64,000 bases of DNA from JAHDHW01 sp965220465 (lineage in GTDB: Bacteria; Bacteroidota; Bacteroidia; Chitinophagales; Saprospiraceae). The stretch is taken from positions 1,178,001 through 1,242,000 of the forward strand of contig CBDCPZ010000025.1 in NCBI GenBank assembly GCA_965220465.1, in the 5' to 3' direction. Shown piece after piece: positions 63,447 to 64,000 of this stretch (positions are counted from its first letter, which is position 1; each line of letters begins with the position of its first letter). Below the pieces are notes generated by a model that worked only from the letters and a program-made list of their open reading frames with translations, ran no database searches and was not told the DNA's origin. The translations under genes were made by a program, and so were the position numbers.

Positions 63447-64000
63447 ATGTATTACCAGGAAATTCAACCTGCTGATTTTTTGAAAAAGTATATTTCCTGT
63501 TATTGGAAATTTAGTACAACCACTTTGCCCGAAAACAAGGATTCGCTGCAGCACCATGTATTACCGGATGGTTGTGTTTCTGTTTGTTATTTGTTTCAGG
63601 AATCAACGGGAGTCTTTGGCCCTTTGCTGATGGGACCGAGAACGGAGGTTTTTCAAACGCAAATTTATCCGAATTCAACAGTGATTGGAATCCGTTTTAA
63701 ACCCGGAGCTTTTAAATCACTTTTTGAAATTAATTTAATTCCATTGAGGAATCAAGTAGTTTTTGAGGAAGCGAATTTAACAGCTTTTGCAGATGCAGCA
63801 ATTATCCAGACCATTAATCTGCAATTTCAGGATTTTTCAGGTTTTGATGCTTTTTTGAAAAAATTAGTTGCTCAATCAAAGAAAGAATATCCTGTTAAAA
63901 TTCAGCTTGCCGTACAACTTATTTTGAAAAATAAAGGCAATATAAAAATTGAAGAAATAGCTAAAAACGTGCATTGGAGCATACGGCATTTCCAAAGGCA
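63447..64000 (+). CDS. AraC-family transcriptional regulator, 5' part
   Basis: An ATG at 63447 opens a frame that runs off the right edge, 184 codons long. The N-terminal part (MYYQEIQPADFLKKYISCYW, HHVLPDGCVSVCYLF, GPLLMGPRTEV, IGIRFKPGAFKSLFEI) matches the DUF6597 ligand/sensor domain common in Bacteroidota AraC proteins. The last visible residues (KGNIKIEEIAKNVHWSIRHFQR) are the start of the first HTH of the AraC domain. It is cytoplasmic; the ligand and targets are unknown. Confidence 0.9.
   Translation, partial: MYYQEIQPADFLKKYISCYWKFSTTTLPENKDSLQHHVLPDGCVSVCYLFQESTGVFGPLLMGPRTEVFQTQIYPNSTVIGIRFKPGAFKSLFEINLIPLRNQVVFEEANLTAFADAAIIQTINLQFQDFSGFDAFLKKLVAQSKKEYPVKIQLAVQLILKNKGNIKIEEIAKNVHWSIRHFQR

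Overview
The window looks like a chromosomal stretch of a Bacteroidota bacterium, probably of the Saprospiria type. The signs are an AT-rich composition, the family-type promoter element TAnnTTTG, almost no Shine-Dalgarno sequences, a TonB-dependent barrel of the OMP_b-brl_3 type, a type IX secretion (T9SS) C-terminal sorting domain, a LytTR two-component pair, and a long NagB fused to a PIG-L deacetylase. No rRNA, tRNA, CRISPR array, prophage or insertion sequence was seen.

Region 1 (1-12.5 kb) is stress and sulfur physiology. The left edge cuts a prolyl oligopeptidase. A three-gene operon with 4-bp overlaps encodes an internally deleted FtsH ('mini-FtsH', no AAA+ and no HExxH), a small membrane protein and a tandem UspA protein. 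It faces a CBS-domain gene and is followed by a GCS2-type ligase fused to two CBS domains and an OmpA lipoprotein. A minus-strand operon encodes two YeeE/YedE sulfur-transport-like proteins and a type II sulfide:quinone oxidoreductase. The mini-FtsH, CBS and YeeE-SQR promoters each carry a Crp/Fnr-like palindrome exactly 21 nt upstream of a -7 element, so they probably form one regulon. A LytS/LytTR-like pair follows.

Region 2 (12.5-18 kb) has a TonB-type barrel with an Arg/Gly-rich loop, a Spy/CpxP-like small protein whose start codon abuts a 23-copy heptamer array, and an unknown Gly-rich envelope protein. Heptamer arrays of one sequence family recur at 9.5, 12.6, 15.8, 41.6 and 62.7 kb.

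Region 3 (18-45 kb) is the most unusual part: an envelope protease and signalling island. It holds a CHASE2 protein, two FecR-like/TPR paralogues, an M48-like metalloprotease with TPRs, a complete TPR-CHAT protein, a second TPR-CHAT gene broken by two frameshifts, two caspase-like (C14) proteins, an ECF sigma factor with a membrane anti-sigma-like partner, and a second M48-TPR paralogue divergent from the sigma gene. Nearly every protease begins with a signal peptide. My inference is a periplasmic caspase/CHAT/metalloprotease cascade linked to an ECF sigma switch. A DUF6090 protein, a 2OG-Fe(II) oxygenase and a DPP-IV-like peptidase sit inside the island.

Region 4 (45-64 kb) is mostly ordinary: two overlapping T9SS arylsulfotransferase-like genes, an unknown secreted protein, YgiQ radical SAM, a SnoaL-like secreted protein, a haem-binding CxxCH protein, a candidate PD-(D/E)XK nuclease, a Ser/Thr-phosphatase-like metallophosphoesterase, NagB-PIG-L, a DEAD-box helicase with DbpA domain, a GAF protein, a YjbR protein, an isoprenylcysteine methyltransferase-like protein, and an AraC-type regulator cut by the right edge.
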